This document shows positions 1 to 9,684 of a DNA stretch of 64,000 nucleotides, piece by piece (positions within the stretch are counted from its first letter, which is position 1; every line of letters begins with the position of its first letter). The notes under the pieces were generated by a model, which saw nothing but the letters and a program-made list of their open reading frames with translations, searched no databases and had not been told where the DNA came from. Source of the stretch: Immersiella caudata (lineage: Eukaryota; Ascomycota; Sordariomycetes; Sordariales; Lasiosphaeriaceae); contig JAULSU010000005.1 in NCBI GenBank assembly GCA_030512335.1, positions 1,674,001 to 1,738,000 of the forward strand. The letters are read 5' to 3'. Made by a program: the position numbers and the translations under genes.

Positions 1-144
1 CTCTTTACCCCACCTAACCTATCTAACGACCCTGCCGGCCGTACATCGACAGGCAACGGTCGTAACAATACCTAAGTAGCGCCTAAACAATGTGGCTAAG
101 GGCGGTGCAGGTGACAGGGGTTGGTGAGGGCAACTTTAGGGTAA

Positions 145-1283
145 AACAACAAAGTCGAGTCTCACCCCAACCTAGGCTTCCCTTATCTCAGCGATTCCCT
201 CATTCGATTCGCCCGCTCAGGCTGCTCGGACCCCAGGGATCACGTATACGGACTGCTCGGCGTTGCCTCGGGAAATACCGCAGTAGAGCCAGACTATTCC
301 AAATCGACTCTGGGGCTCTACAACGCAATGATAGCAGAGCCGAGGCTGAGGACGACCGACCAGCTGATGAGCTTCAGCCAGTTCCTGCAAAGCGCCCTAG
401 GCGGCCTCTTCCACTCCCCGAATCCAACAACACCTCCCGCCACCGCCCATCCCACGGATCACGAACGGCAAACACCTGGTACCTTCTACACGCGAGCCAG
501 GATCTGCGGGCGCATTTCGCTGGTAGGAAACCCTTATTCAACACCCGAGAAAGCTAGAGAGTTCCTCACCGACTGGCATTCGCTGTATTCCACCACGTGC
601 AAACCCACCGCCCGGGCGATGAGCTCCCCTCCACCGTCAAACACGCGCCCCTGTCCAACTCCAAGGGCGCCAAGAAGGCTGTGGCTGTTGAATCTCGCCT
701 CTCGTGCACCCACGTTGGCAAGGAGATGAATACAAAACCGCCGTGGGACCAGATGCTCCGGAGGTATCAGAGTGGGACCTCTTTTTCTTCATGCATTCCT
801 GAAGAAAGCGTAAAGATGGGCAGTAATGATGCTGAGAGCGACACCTGTCCCGGACCCGCCACACCCGAAGAGTTATGCCCATGTCTGCGCACGCAGAGGC
901 TACCTTCCACGCCGAGATGGATCATTGGCACGCGAGACCAAATCGGACTGGTGGTAGGTACCGCGCGGAAAGGCGACGTCATCTGCCACATTGAGAAATC
1001 GGACGTGGCCGTCATCGTGAGGCCGCTCACCGACAACAGCGCTTTTTTCTACTCTGTTGTTGGGTGTGGTTTGATTTTGCGGCAGTGGGATGAGGAGGCT
1101 GGGCGGATTCACCCCAGCTCGCCCGAGGTGTTTAGATATAGCACTGGGACGGAGCGTAGGGCCTTTGTGCCGTTTCGCGAGGATGTCGATCAGATGTCGT
1201 TTTACCTGGATGGGGAATGTCTGCGGCTGTTGTCTTTCTATTCGGCGTCGAACATTGAGCATGGTCTCTGCTCTTCCTGCTGA
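145..1283 (+). pseudogene. HET-domain gene remnant, C-terminal half
   Basis: Frame 1 from 145 reads a typical HET-protein segment: CSDPRDHVYGLLGVA, then a DYSKST-type motif and SLVGNPYSTPEKA. Coding then shifts to frame 3 near 575-600 and continues to 1283 with GTARKGDVICHIEKSDVAV, which resembles the 'GD.IC...D....LRP' tail of HET proteins, and ends ...LDGECLRLLSFYSAS. Stops at 112-114 and 142-144 close the frame upstream, and the HET core (YVWG, WIDAVCINQ) is not in the window, so the 5' part is missing, beyond the edge, or behind an intron. The internal shift has no convincing intron. I read it as a decayed heterokaryon-incompatibility-type gene; a badly spliced live gene is possible. Confidence 0.6.
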
Positions 1284-1403
1284 TGTAATGGCGGTGACGG
1301 CTCCTGTGCGAAGTCATTTTGAAGGGGTTTGACAACAAGGTCTCTATTCCTCTCGAGTGCATTCTTTTTTCTTTCAGGAATCATAAAGTTTCTTTACCAG
1401 GAC

Positions 1404-1620
1404 TCAAAGCAACCCGCCTAGGAGAGCGGGGTTCTCGAGGAGGCTGCGATCTTGGCGGAAGAAGGTGATCGGCTTCTGATCAAGATGCTGAGGGTTGCCG
1501 ATGTTTGCCGAGATAACTTGGGAGAAGGGAAGGCCGGTCAAGCCGCTCCGAAGGTAGGCGCGGTACTCTTCCGACTTCGCGGCCAGCCCTCCACGGACGG
1601 CACACTCGGCAGTCTTTCGA
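1404..1620 (-). pseudogene. Alanine aminotransferase N-terminal relic
   Basis: Read on the minus strand from 1620 this gives AECAVRGGLAAKSEEYR, then LPFSQVISANIGNPQ, LDQKPITFFRQ and SLLENPALL before a TGA at 1404-1406. The order and wording match the N-terminal region of fungal alanine transaminase (PLP-dependent, class I/II aminotransferase), where NIGNPQ and QKPITFFRQ are hallmarks. Only about 70 codons remain, with no lysine-containing catalytic region, so it cannot be functional. It lies just downstream of the SIR2-like gene on the same strand. It may be a leftover of a gene duplication or ectopic insertion. Too short and start-less to be called as a gene. Confidence 0.7.
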
Positions 1621-1735
1621 GATGATCGAATCCACTTCTAGAGATTTCGCAAAGATAAGGGGGCCGATATTTCAATGTTTTGAAACGAGCTTATGACGAC
1701 AGAATCTTGCATCTCTTCGGATGCCATGACGCCAT

Positions 1736-2635
1736 TCATTCAGCGGATTCCAACAACCCCTCAAGCCAACGTGGAATATCATCAACCGTCTCCACCCTCA
1801 CCTTGACCAGCGGCAGCCGCCCTTCCACCTCGCGGTAATTGTCCCGATGGCGAAGCAGAATGTAGTGGCTCCGTCCGATATCCTTCTGACTGCCCAACCA
1901 CCTCAACATCTCCCCAAAGTTGGGGTCGCCGGTGCCCGGCCCGCACCCGACAAACAGCACCGTCTTGCTCCTGAATGTGTCCCGCAGGAGATTCTTCGCT
2001 CGATTATCATTGTCTGCAAGTGCGTAGTACTCCCTAGTGTCCAGGATGACCCCGTTAGGGTGTTGCCATTCGCCATGCGGGTGAAATACGCCGTTGTTGC
2101 CGTCCTTCGGGGTGAGTCCGCAGTGGTGTTCAATCAGGTGATCATAATTGGTCGTCATGAGCTGCGCTCCCTGCTGGTGAAGTCTCTTGAGCACTTCGTG
2201 GATCTCCGGGTGCGTGAAAGACTCATCTAGCGTTTGGAATTGCTGACGGAGCCAGTCGGCGACTGAGTCTGGAAATGGTTTCAGGATATCTGCCAGCGTC
2301 TGCGTCGCGTCGAGGTAGCTGGCCTCGTCCGCTTCGGAATATTGCCTATCGGGGACGTCAAGGATCGCTCTAGCTTTCTGAATTCGATTGTTGTTGTCCG
2401 AGTCATTGTATGCGCTGGGTAGGTGCTCTTCGGTGTAGTCGAAGCCGTTGCGCATGAGCCTGAGCCAAGTGAGCGACTGCTGGTGGATGCGACCCGAGGC
2501 ATCTGCCGTGGCGAAGAGGGAAACGCCTGCACCGGCGCATATCACGAGCGTTCCCTCTTTGAGGGCGGTGCGGATCTGCTGGGCGAACTCGCGCTGTTCG
2601 CAAACCACGCTTTCCTCTGTGTTTATATCAGCCAT
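1736..2635 (-). CDS. SIR2-like domain protein (predicted NADase)
   Basis: Encodes 299 residues from the ATG at 2635 (MADINTEE); the frame is open further upstream but there is no better ATG. Visible motifs are GAGVS (nucleotide-binding loop), TTNYDHLIE (equivalent of the sirtuin TQNID), FHPHGEW (equivalent of the catalytic HG) and LFVGCGPGTGDPNF. This is the SIR2_2/SIR2-like family that occurs in prokaryotic anti-phage proteins and in fungal STAND-type proteins, where it usually cleaves NAD+; it is not a classical histone deacetylase because no Zn-binding cysteine tetrad is seen. There is no NACHT, TPR or other partner domain, so it stands alone. A role in NAD+-depleting cell death is inference from the family. 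Confidence 0.75.
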   Translation of the reverse strand: MADINTEESVVCEQREFAQQIRTALKEGTLVICAGAGVSLFATADASGRIHQQSLTWLRLMRNGFDYTEEHLPSAYNDSDNNNRIQKARAILDVPDRQYSEADEASYLDATQTLADILKPFPDSVADWLRQQFQTLDESFTHPEIHEVLKRLHQQGAQLMTTNYDHLIEHHCGLTPKDGNNGVFHPHGEWQHPNGVILDTREYYALADNDNRAKNLLRDTFRSKTVLFVGCGPGTGDPNFGEMLRWLGSQKDIGRSHYILLRHRDNYREVEGRLPLVKVRVETVDDIPRWLEGLLESAE

Positions 2636-3302
2636 GGCGTTTGGTGTCGAGGTATTGCGCGTTGAAGTGGTCGGGTGGGGCGAATCTGGCTCTGATAAGA
2701 TGGGGCTTGGAAGAAAATGGGGTCGACAAGAACTTATTTTGTCCCAGTTTCCTTTTCCCCGCGCGGCTGAATGGGAGGGTGATCGGCTGTTTTGTGCGAC
2801 GAATCTGGGCTCACAAAACTTCCTTTTTCGTCCCACGCGCACGTGACGTTGCTCGCCCTGGCTCAAGCTCGGCTCGGTCTTTGCTCGAGATTTGCTCAGG
2901 CTTATTGTTACAGCCTGTCAGAAAGAAGGGGGTTTAGGGGACCTGGCTGTCGGTCAGCGAAGCTGACTGAATGCCTAGCACTGCCTGAACGCCAGTCAGC
3001 CTCATCCATGGTGCTAACGAAGCTAATCCTACGGTTCTGTCTATAAAGAAGGAGGTTCTGGCTGAAAGCCAGAACCTTAATAAGAAACCTCGCGCAATAC
3101 AATCGAGCCATTGCAACCCACTTCATTTTCACCCATTCCTTGCAGTGTTTCTGACAACCCCCCTGATCTCGTGCCCCTAACGTGACGTGTATCCTTACTG
3201 CGTTTCTAATCTACCCCCATCTTCTTTTCACCACCACGCACTCAAATCTTGTTCTTCTTTTCTCCAGTTTCTTGCTTCAACTAATTACACCGGTGCCTAA
3301 CA
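2636..3302. other. Intergenic: SIR2-like gene promoter side
   Basis: Open frames here are short and resemble no family. The region serves as the 5' flank of the SIR2-like gene. Around 2940-3000 and 3660-3715 there are short imperfect palindromes built on gtcagc/gctgac, flanking the transposase relic, but I could not match them as clean terminal inverted repeats. Confidence 0.4.
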
Positions 3303-3560
3303 TGCCCAAATGTACCAAAGAGGACATACAAAACGCCATCGATCATATCCTAGATGGCAGCACAATCAACGGTGCCGCGTAAGCTCCTCACATCCCACCC
3401 TTAACCCTTCGCGACCGTATTATGAAGCATAACCCTTACAAAATTGCCCACCAACACCAACAGATTCTTTCTGTAAACCAAGAGCAAGGCCTACGCAACT
3501 GGATTATCCACCAGGAAAAACTCGGATACGCCCCAACACACACATAAGTGCGCCACGCCG
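3303..3560 (+). pseudogene. pogo/Fot1-type transposase relic
   Basis: Starts MPKCTKEDIQNAIDHILDG, which matches the opening of Fot1/pogo transposases (Tc1-mariner superfamily), where an HTH of the psq type begins with MPKYTEEDvqnAi. A TAA follows after 26 codons. Further down, in other frames, SVNQEQGLRNWIIHQEKLGYA and PTHT match the next conserved block (EQE..L..WI...EKLG..PTH). The DDE catalytic domain is absent. The element is therefore a truncated, stop-containing copy. The stops could reflect C-to-T mutation (RIP), though the fragment is too short to test. Confidence 0.7.
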
Positions 3561-3855
3561 CAACGGCTTTGCTGTACCTGTAACAGCCAGAACAATCGTG
3601 CAGCCGTTTTGGCCGTATGGGGGCGTAACCACACTAGCTGAAGGATTATTCACACGAGCTGAAAATAGGTCCGGTTGAGCTGAGCTGACTATGTCAGCTT
3701 AGCTGGTTAGGACTGCAGTTTGCCACCACACGGGCTGTGAGTGACAAAGGAAAAAAGTGTAGTGAATGTGTGGGCGAATGACGGTGGTGACCTTGTGAAT
3801 GCCCTTAGGCTTCACTTTGGTGTCGTCGCGGTGACTCCCGCTGCAGCCTCACTTC

Positions 3856-3875
3856 GGGGGGGGGGGGGGGGGGGG
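3856..3875 (+). repeat. G20 homopolymer
   Basis: An uninterrupted run of 20 G between the pogo relic and the LINE remnant. Length may be unstable or an assembly artefact. Confidence 0.9.
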
Positions 3876-3940
3876 CCATCCCGGTGTGGCTTCTGACGAG
3901 GACAATTATGAGAAGAATTGATGGTTTGGGCTGGTGCTGA

Positions 3941-6113
3941 TCACAGGCTTCCGTTTTCGTGACGATGATGAGTTCCGCCTGGGGTATTTGAAGGTCCTTT
4001 CGTGGGTCCGGCCTGGCGGGCGGTAGTGGTTCGGTTGGTATGTAGCTGTGGTTGGTGGCTCTTCGGGGCGGTCTGTCCTATGGGGGCTGGAAGGGTATCT
4101 CTGTAGTTAGATTTGGAATCACATCGGTTCTGTTTGCTGATGCTTCGTTTTTGACTCATTGCCGTGGTCTCTGTCTTGTTTGTGGCTTTTTGCGGTGTAG
4201 TGTGTCGTTTCTCCGAGTTCCACTGCGTATTGGTACTCTTTCAGTTCTCCCGATTCCGCCACCCATCGGAGCAAGAACTGTGCCGTTTTGGCGTCTTTTA
4301 GGTATTGTCCCAGTCTCGCTTTTGTAATTGGCTATCGCTTAGTTCCCCACATGTACGGTGTGCGGCCGCCCTTCCTGTTCAGAGCATTCCACTATCAGGT
4401 GGGTGAACGTTCCCTTCTAGTGCCGTAGCGGGAGTATGGTGTCTCCACCTCGGCTACCCTTTGCTTAAATAGGAACGCTGGGAGGGCCGATCTTTCTGGT
4501 TCTGGCTTGCGTGAGGATGGAGCTGAGGAGTTTTGACAGGTAGACCTTCTCCTTCTTTTTTTCCGTAGGCGTGCCTTTGTAATGCACTGCCGTCGAATTT
4601 CGGTGTCGTATCGGCTCAGAGCATCCTCCAGCCTGGTCGTTCACGGTTTGTCTCGTCCACGTCTGTCTCCCACCTACGCATCCAGTCGCACCTCATTGTC
4701 TCCTACGCCTATTCCTCTTCGATGTCACCGTCTTGCCCCTTCGCTCTGTTCTCCCCTCCAGCCTCCCAGATTTTTTCCTCTAGGTCTTCGATGTTTGCCC
4801 ACCTCTCGGACCATTCCTTCTTCTTTTCTCCCGTGTGGATTCCCTATCGGTGTTGGGTCGGTTGGTCTCTTCTTCTTGGTCTCCCTTTTCTTTCTCTACG
4901 GGCCAAGATGCTTTTAAAGTGGGTTTGTACCTTTTTAGGATTCCTCTTACGAAGGGGCCTCCGTTGCCGCGGGTGAGTCGTCGCTCGAACGTTAGCACCC
5001 TCTTGTTTAGGGTAGAGGTCGAGCGGAGGCGAGTACGTTTCGGTTTCCAGGTTGTGTAGTGGGCGTGGCTTTATAGGCCCCCGCGATTACTCGAATGCAG
5101 TCGTTTTGGATCCTGCTCAGTGGGATTGCGATTCCTCCTGGTTTCCCCCTTCGGTTCCGTGGGGGGTGCGGAACGATGACGCTCTGTAAGCCATGGCGCT
5201 TCGGATGACTTTCGAGCATATCTCCCTTGCTCTGGGGAGGGAGCACCCCCACGTCTTCGCTGTGAGTCGGGTCAGGGGCGTAGACTTGCGTGGTCATCTT
5301 CTTCTTCACTTCTTTAAAGTGGGCTTTGTAGTTGAGTCTTCTGTCGAGCCAGACTCCCAGAAATCGTGCCGATTCTGATGGTTGCAGGGTTGTGTCGTTT
5401 AGTGTTAGCGTGTGAGGTGCTCTGGTTGTTGTGGCCCAGTCGTAGCAGATGTTCCACGCCTCTTGGAGGGTTGTGCAGCAGTCTCTAGTTGTCTTTCCGT
5501 ATGCGCACACGTTCGTGTCGTCTGCGAATCCGATGGTGGTCGCTCCGGGCAAGAATTCCGGTTTTGTATATAACGGGGTGATGAAGATAAGGAGCAGGAT
5601 TGGTGAGAGGGGGGATCCCTGAGGGACACCCGCTGTGATACGGTACGGTGTCGTTTCTTTGCCGTCGAAGACGAGCGTTGCCGTTCTGCCATCGACGTAG
5701 TCGGCTACCCATCGCCGTTTCGTCGTCGCAAGGTGCTAGGGAGGAGTCTATGTCTGGTAGTCCTGTCACGTCCGCTTCCACGATGGGGAAGAAGCGTTCT
5801 GCAAGGATTTTGGCCTTTTCCCATGTGGGTCGATTTCGGGGCGCGGTCGTTCTCGTTTGCGTGCAGGTCCGGCAGGCGTGGTGGTTCCGTTGGGACGTGG
5901 CTTCGGAGGCGGCCTGTACTGTTTTTTTCCAGGTGAAGTCCTGGGCTCTCCGTATGGCTGCCTTTTTCTCTCGCATCGCTTGGTTCATCTCGTCTCGGCG
6001 CCATTGCGTTTTTGATCGGCGCCACTCCCTTTCCGCCTTCTTTGCAGTCCGGATCGCTTCCTTTACCTCTAGGTTAGAGGGAGGCATGAAGACAAACAGG
6101 TGGATTTTCGCAT
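3941..6113 (-). mobile_element. Defective Tad1-like LINE (non-LTR retrotransposon)
   Basis: On the minus strand, from about 6113 downwards: a linker region (EVKEAIRTAKKAEREWRRSK, then WEKAKILAERFFPIVEADV) typical of Tad1/CgT1-like ORF2; then RT palm motifs VPQGSPLSPILLL (5580-5640) and GFADDTNVCAYG (5500-5550, the YADD-equivalent box); then ARFLGVWLDRRLNYKAHF; and near 4336-4407 FTHLIVECSEQEG, the usual C-terminal element. The apurinic endonuclease domain is missing, the RT finger region between the linker and palm is deleted (junction about 5715), and several frameshifts follow. It cannot encode an active enzyme. No poly-A tail was found. Both boundaries are approximate. Confidence 0.75.
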
Positions 6114-6495
6114 TCAGGATGAGAGTTCCAACAGCGAGACGGAGGGCCCGAGACGAGGCCGTCACTGGGAGAAGAGAATTGAGAACAACGCGCGAGATGG
6201 CTCGACGGATGTGATGACTAGGAAGCCAACCAGAGCGACCAAACCTCTCGTGCCAATGCTGGAAGGACATGGCCACCCCGGGATGGACGGGGACAACCGG
6301 CAAGCGCAGGCCTCAGATGACTCCCGCGCATTGGTGCTGAGAAGAGCTTCGCCGCCGCCTCAGGATTTGCTGAATGACGATTCCAGGGATGAGAAAGCTC
6401 CAGACAGGGGGGAGGTACCGGCAGATGACAACGACGAACAGAAAGGAGACTCAATTGTAACCGAATCGCGAGTTAACTAGGTACCTAGGTATGAA

Positions 6496-8158
6496 TCAAA
6501 ACTCAAACACCTCTTCCTGGACATGAAAAAGCCCTGTCTTGCCGCTCGCATCAGCAGCGGCCCTTCGCGCGTCATCAACCAGCAACTGGGGCCCGCAGAG
6601 ATTGACGGCGACGTCAACCCCTGGTCGCACCTCCTTAAGATGTCGAAACCATTGTCCCATATCCGGTCTTCCTCGGTGCACTTCCCCCGGTCCATTATAT
6701 ACGGTCCCTGCTCCCAACGCGTCCTCCTCCCTCACCATACTTGCTCCCCCACCGGTGACATAGATGGAAATCGCCAGCGATAGGGTCGTCGGCAAGGCCA
6801 GAGCCGCCAGCGCCTTCAATTCCTCCTCAAACCAGCACGCATGCGAGATATCGCGGATGCACCACAGCAGGTGAGCGTGCCTCTCACCCACCCCGGCAAG
6901 CTTGTTGCTGACCCCCTGGTCAACAAGGTACGACGCGATGCTCATGGCCGGGGTGATCCCGATTCCACCCGCGATAAGCACCACGACCGGGAACTTGGCC
7001 CAGGGTAGCGCTTCGACGCCGTACGGCCCGTCGAGACTAATTCGCATGTGCGGCCTCCCATGACCCTCCTTGTCCCCCTCCCCAAGACGCTGAACCTTCT
7101 TGGTATACCCCCCCAGCCCTCGAATCGCCAAAGTCCCACCTCTCCTGCCCGGCGCCGAAGCAATAGTAAAGGGATGCCAATTGACAACCGAAACGCCGGG
7201 AATCCGCACCCACGCCATCTGCCCCGCCGCCCTGGTCTTCGTTCCTTCCAACCTAATCTTGGTCACATTCCCCGCGTAATGCGTCACATCCGTAACCTTC
7301 ACCTCGTCCCTCCGGAAAAAGCAAAAATAACACCGCACCGCGCGGTCCAACACCCAGAGGATCAGCCCGGGTAGCAAAAACTCGTAGCCGTGCGTGGCAT
7401 GGTAGAGAGCGCCGCCGAGGAAGACCAGGAAGGCGAAGTGCAGGTACGCAAAGACTTCGTACGCGCGCCGACGCACGACGCGCAGCGACGACAGCAGCAT
7501 CACCGCAAGCGCAGCCCACGCCATGACACCAATGCGAATGCGCGTGTTCTGCAGGACGGTATCAAACTGCTTTGTTCTGACATACTGCTGCGCCGTCAGG
7601 CCGAAGTGCAGGGTGGCGTGGACGACGGTCGCGATGCCGGCCCAGCGGTGGTAGTTGAGGAGGGTCGGGGCGGGGATGCGCGCGAGGAGGGAGAAGACGT
7701 TGGTGCGGGTGGGGAGGAGGAGGGCGAGGCCGCCGTTGGCGATGGTGAGCCAGCCGTAGATTTGGTAGTCGGTGGAGTAGCGGATGCGGTTCCAGCCCCA
7801 GAGCAGGTTGAGTGCGGTGAAGACGAGGCAGCGGAGGAGGGTGGGGAGGGTGTGGTTGGTGAGAAAGGGGATGGCGGATGGGAGGGTGGTGAGTTTGTGG
7901 AAGAAGACTCGCGGGAGGGAATGGTCGGGTTGGCGTTCTGTTTGCGTTGCGCACTTGGTTAGTACTTCGCGTCCAATGGGTTGTGGGGGTTTTGTTGGGA
8001 GTCTTGCTTCTCTTGATAAAACCTGGGAGGTACGGAGAAAGCTGCGCTAAGCTCTCGAGGAAAAGCATCGCAATGACACAAAGGAAGTAAGCTCTAGCTG
8101 CTGTGTGCTGGTCGCTCACGATCGGGCGGAAAGCATAATGAAGAGGTGTCATTGCCAT
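6496..8158 (-). CDS. Ferric reductase-like transmembrane protein (FRE family)
   Basis: Two exons, 8158-8023 and 7937-6496, give 525 residues; the intron has a TACTAAC branch site and AACAG acceptor, with a weak GTTTTA donor chosen because it restores the frame. The membrane half carries the haem-binding histidines (NYHRWAGIATVVHATLH and YLHFAF...YHATHG). The C-terminal half has the FAD motif HPFTIA, the NAD(P)H motif GGIGITPA and a terminal NLCGP box, ending EVFEF. Such enzymes transfer electrons from NADPH across the plasma membrane to Fe(III) or Cu(II). The protein is somewhat shorter than many FREs, lacking a long extracellular N-terminus. It shares a roughly 0.8-kb divergent promoter with the DM13 gene. 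Confidence 0.88.
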
Positions 8159-8966
8159 TGTGGGCGGTTGGTTGAGCCAAAGGAGCGGAACTTGGGGAGC
8201 TTGGAGAGGTTCTTGGGATGATGGGTTCGATGATGGATGGGCGGGGAGCGATGGAGATGTCTTTCTCGACATCATTGTGTTTGTTGAACTCGGACAACTT
8301 ATAAGAAGCCGTACTGCCAGTCGGCGGCTGAGAGAACGCTCCAAGCCACGGTCCACAGTCTCAGTTGACCATGGAATTATTGCACCCTCTAATTCCTCAA
8401 CAGCGCTTCTTGTGGCTGGGGGCAGAGAGCAGTGACAAATAGCATACGCTTCACTGATTGGATAAGTTCCTGATAAGACTCCTCCTGTCACATTGTTGAT
8501 ACCCCCAGGCAGCTCAACTGCGGACTGGCTGTGCAGTCAGCGAGGATGTGGAATCAGCTACAGGGGTGCGGCCACGGCTGAAGAAAACAAAGCGAGCCAA
8601 TTGGCGGGCGTGCCAAGCCGCTCAGGATGTCGCCGTTCGGGACGCTGCGGCGCTTGATGTGGAATCAATGTTGCATTGAGACGCCAAGCGTGACCAATCA
8701 GAGACATCCGTCAATACATGTTCACTGCCTCAATGATTTGGCTGCACCAGCACTCTCCCCAACCCGTGCTGGAATCATTGCAGTAAACGTGTCTCATAAC
8801 CACTTCGCCAGACCCAAAGAGAGTACAAAGGCATCATAACTTTGAAGTACTTAAACCCATTTGTTGCCGCCACACTTCCAACCGTCCCTCACCATCAACA
8901 CTCTTCAACGCATCCTCACACCGCATACCTCGAAACAAACACCTCAAACCAACCTCAACCTCCACA
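8159..8966. promoter_or_regulatory. Divergent promoter: ferric reductase / DM13 gene
   Basis: About 0.8 kb without a supported gene lies between two divergently transcribed genes whose products are a metalloreductase and a possible redox-associated surface protein. No specific operator could be identified by eye; a shared regulation is only suggested by the arrangement. Confidence 0.35.
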
Positions 8967-9613
8967 ATGAAGACCTCCTCCAGCTTCCTCGCCCTCCTAA
9001 CCTCTCTCTCCGCCCTTACTTCCCCAGCCGCCGCAGCCACCAACAAAACAGGCTGGGCCGGCACCCTCTCCACCCTCGACGGCGGTCTATCCGTAAGTGT
9101 TGAATCACCGTCCTTTACATCCTTTCAATAACTAACGGACGTCCGCCACAGGGCACCGTCACTGTCACCTCCCCCAACCAACTCCTCATCACCAACTACG
9201 AGCTCGAAGACGCATCAGCCCCAGCCCTCTACTGGTGGGGCAGCGCCACCCCAGACCTGGTCGGCGGCTTCCGAATCTCCAACAAGCAGGTCAAGGATGC
9301 TTCGGGTTCGTCGACCACGTATACCGTTGACTTGGACGCGGGAAAGACGACAGATGATTTTGTGACTGTGGGGTTGTGGTGCGAGCGGTTTAGTGCCAAC
9401 TTTGGGCAGGCAACGTTGGCTGCGGTGACGACTGGTGGTGGTGGTGGTGGTGGTGGTGGAAGCGGGTCTGCAGCCTCGGGAGGTAGTGCGACGGCTACCA
9501 CGACGGCAGGAGGGGGGGGGATGAAGAGTGGTGCGGCGATGGTTGCTGCGAAAGCTGTTGGATGGACGGTTGTTGGTGCCGGGGCTGGTGTTGTTGCGGT
9601 TTTGCTGTTGTGA
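8967..9613 (+). CDS. DM13-domain, GPI-anchored surface protein
   Basis: Exons 8967-9092 and 9152-9613 (GTAAGT donor, ACTAAC branch, CACAG acceptor) encode 195 residues. Residues 1-20 form a signal peptide (MKTSSSFLALL...). Residues about 25-120 form a DM13 domain: GTVTVTS, LLITNYELEDASAPALYWW, GGFRISNKQV, DAGKTTDDFVTVGLWCERF, FGQATL. The single conserved cysteine lies in GLWCERF. A Gly/Ser/Thr-rich stretch with nine consecutive glycines follows, then a hydrophobic tail ending VVAVLLL, consistent with GPI anchoring. DM13 domains are linked to DOMON/cytochrome b561 electron-transfer proteins, but the function in fungi is unknown. An overlapping proline-rich frame on the other strand is a shadow. 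Confidence 0.85.
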
Positions 9614-9684
9614 TCTTGCAGCTGAGGGAGCATGTGGGTTATTATCTTTTCCTCGGCTTGAGCAGGCTGGACAGAACTCTTGTA

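Noticed and set aside
1736..2635. Classical sirtuin deacetylase
   Set aside because: No zinc-binding cysteine pairs, and the motifs fit the SIR2-like NADase family better.
2636..2866. 77-residue N-terminal extension of the SIR2-like protein
   Set aside because: It has no ATG at its start, is low in sequence quality, and the ATG at 2635 begins the conserved part.
7390..7962. 190-codon plus-strand frame rich in Glu/Gly
   Set aside because: It is the complement of the ferric reductase exon, whose motifs and splicing are clear.
7938..8022. Frameshift (pseudogene) in the ferric reductase gene
   Set aside because: An 85-base intron with a good branch site and acceptor explains the frame change.
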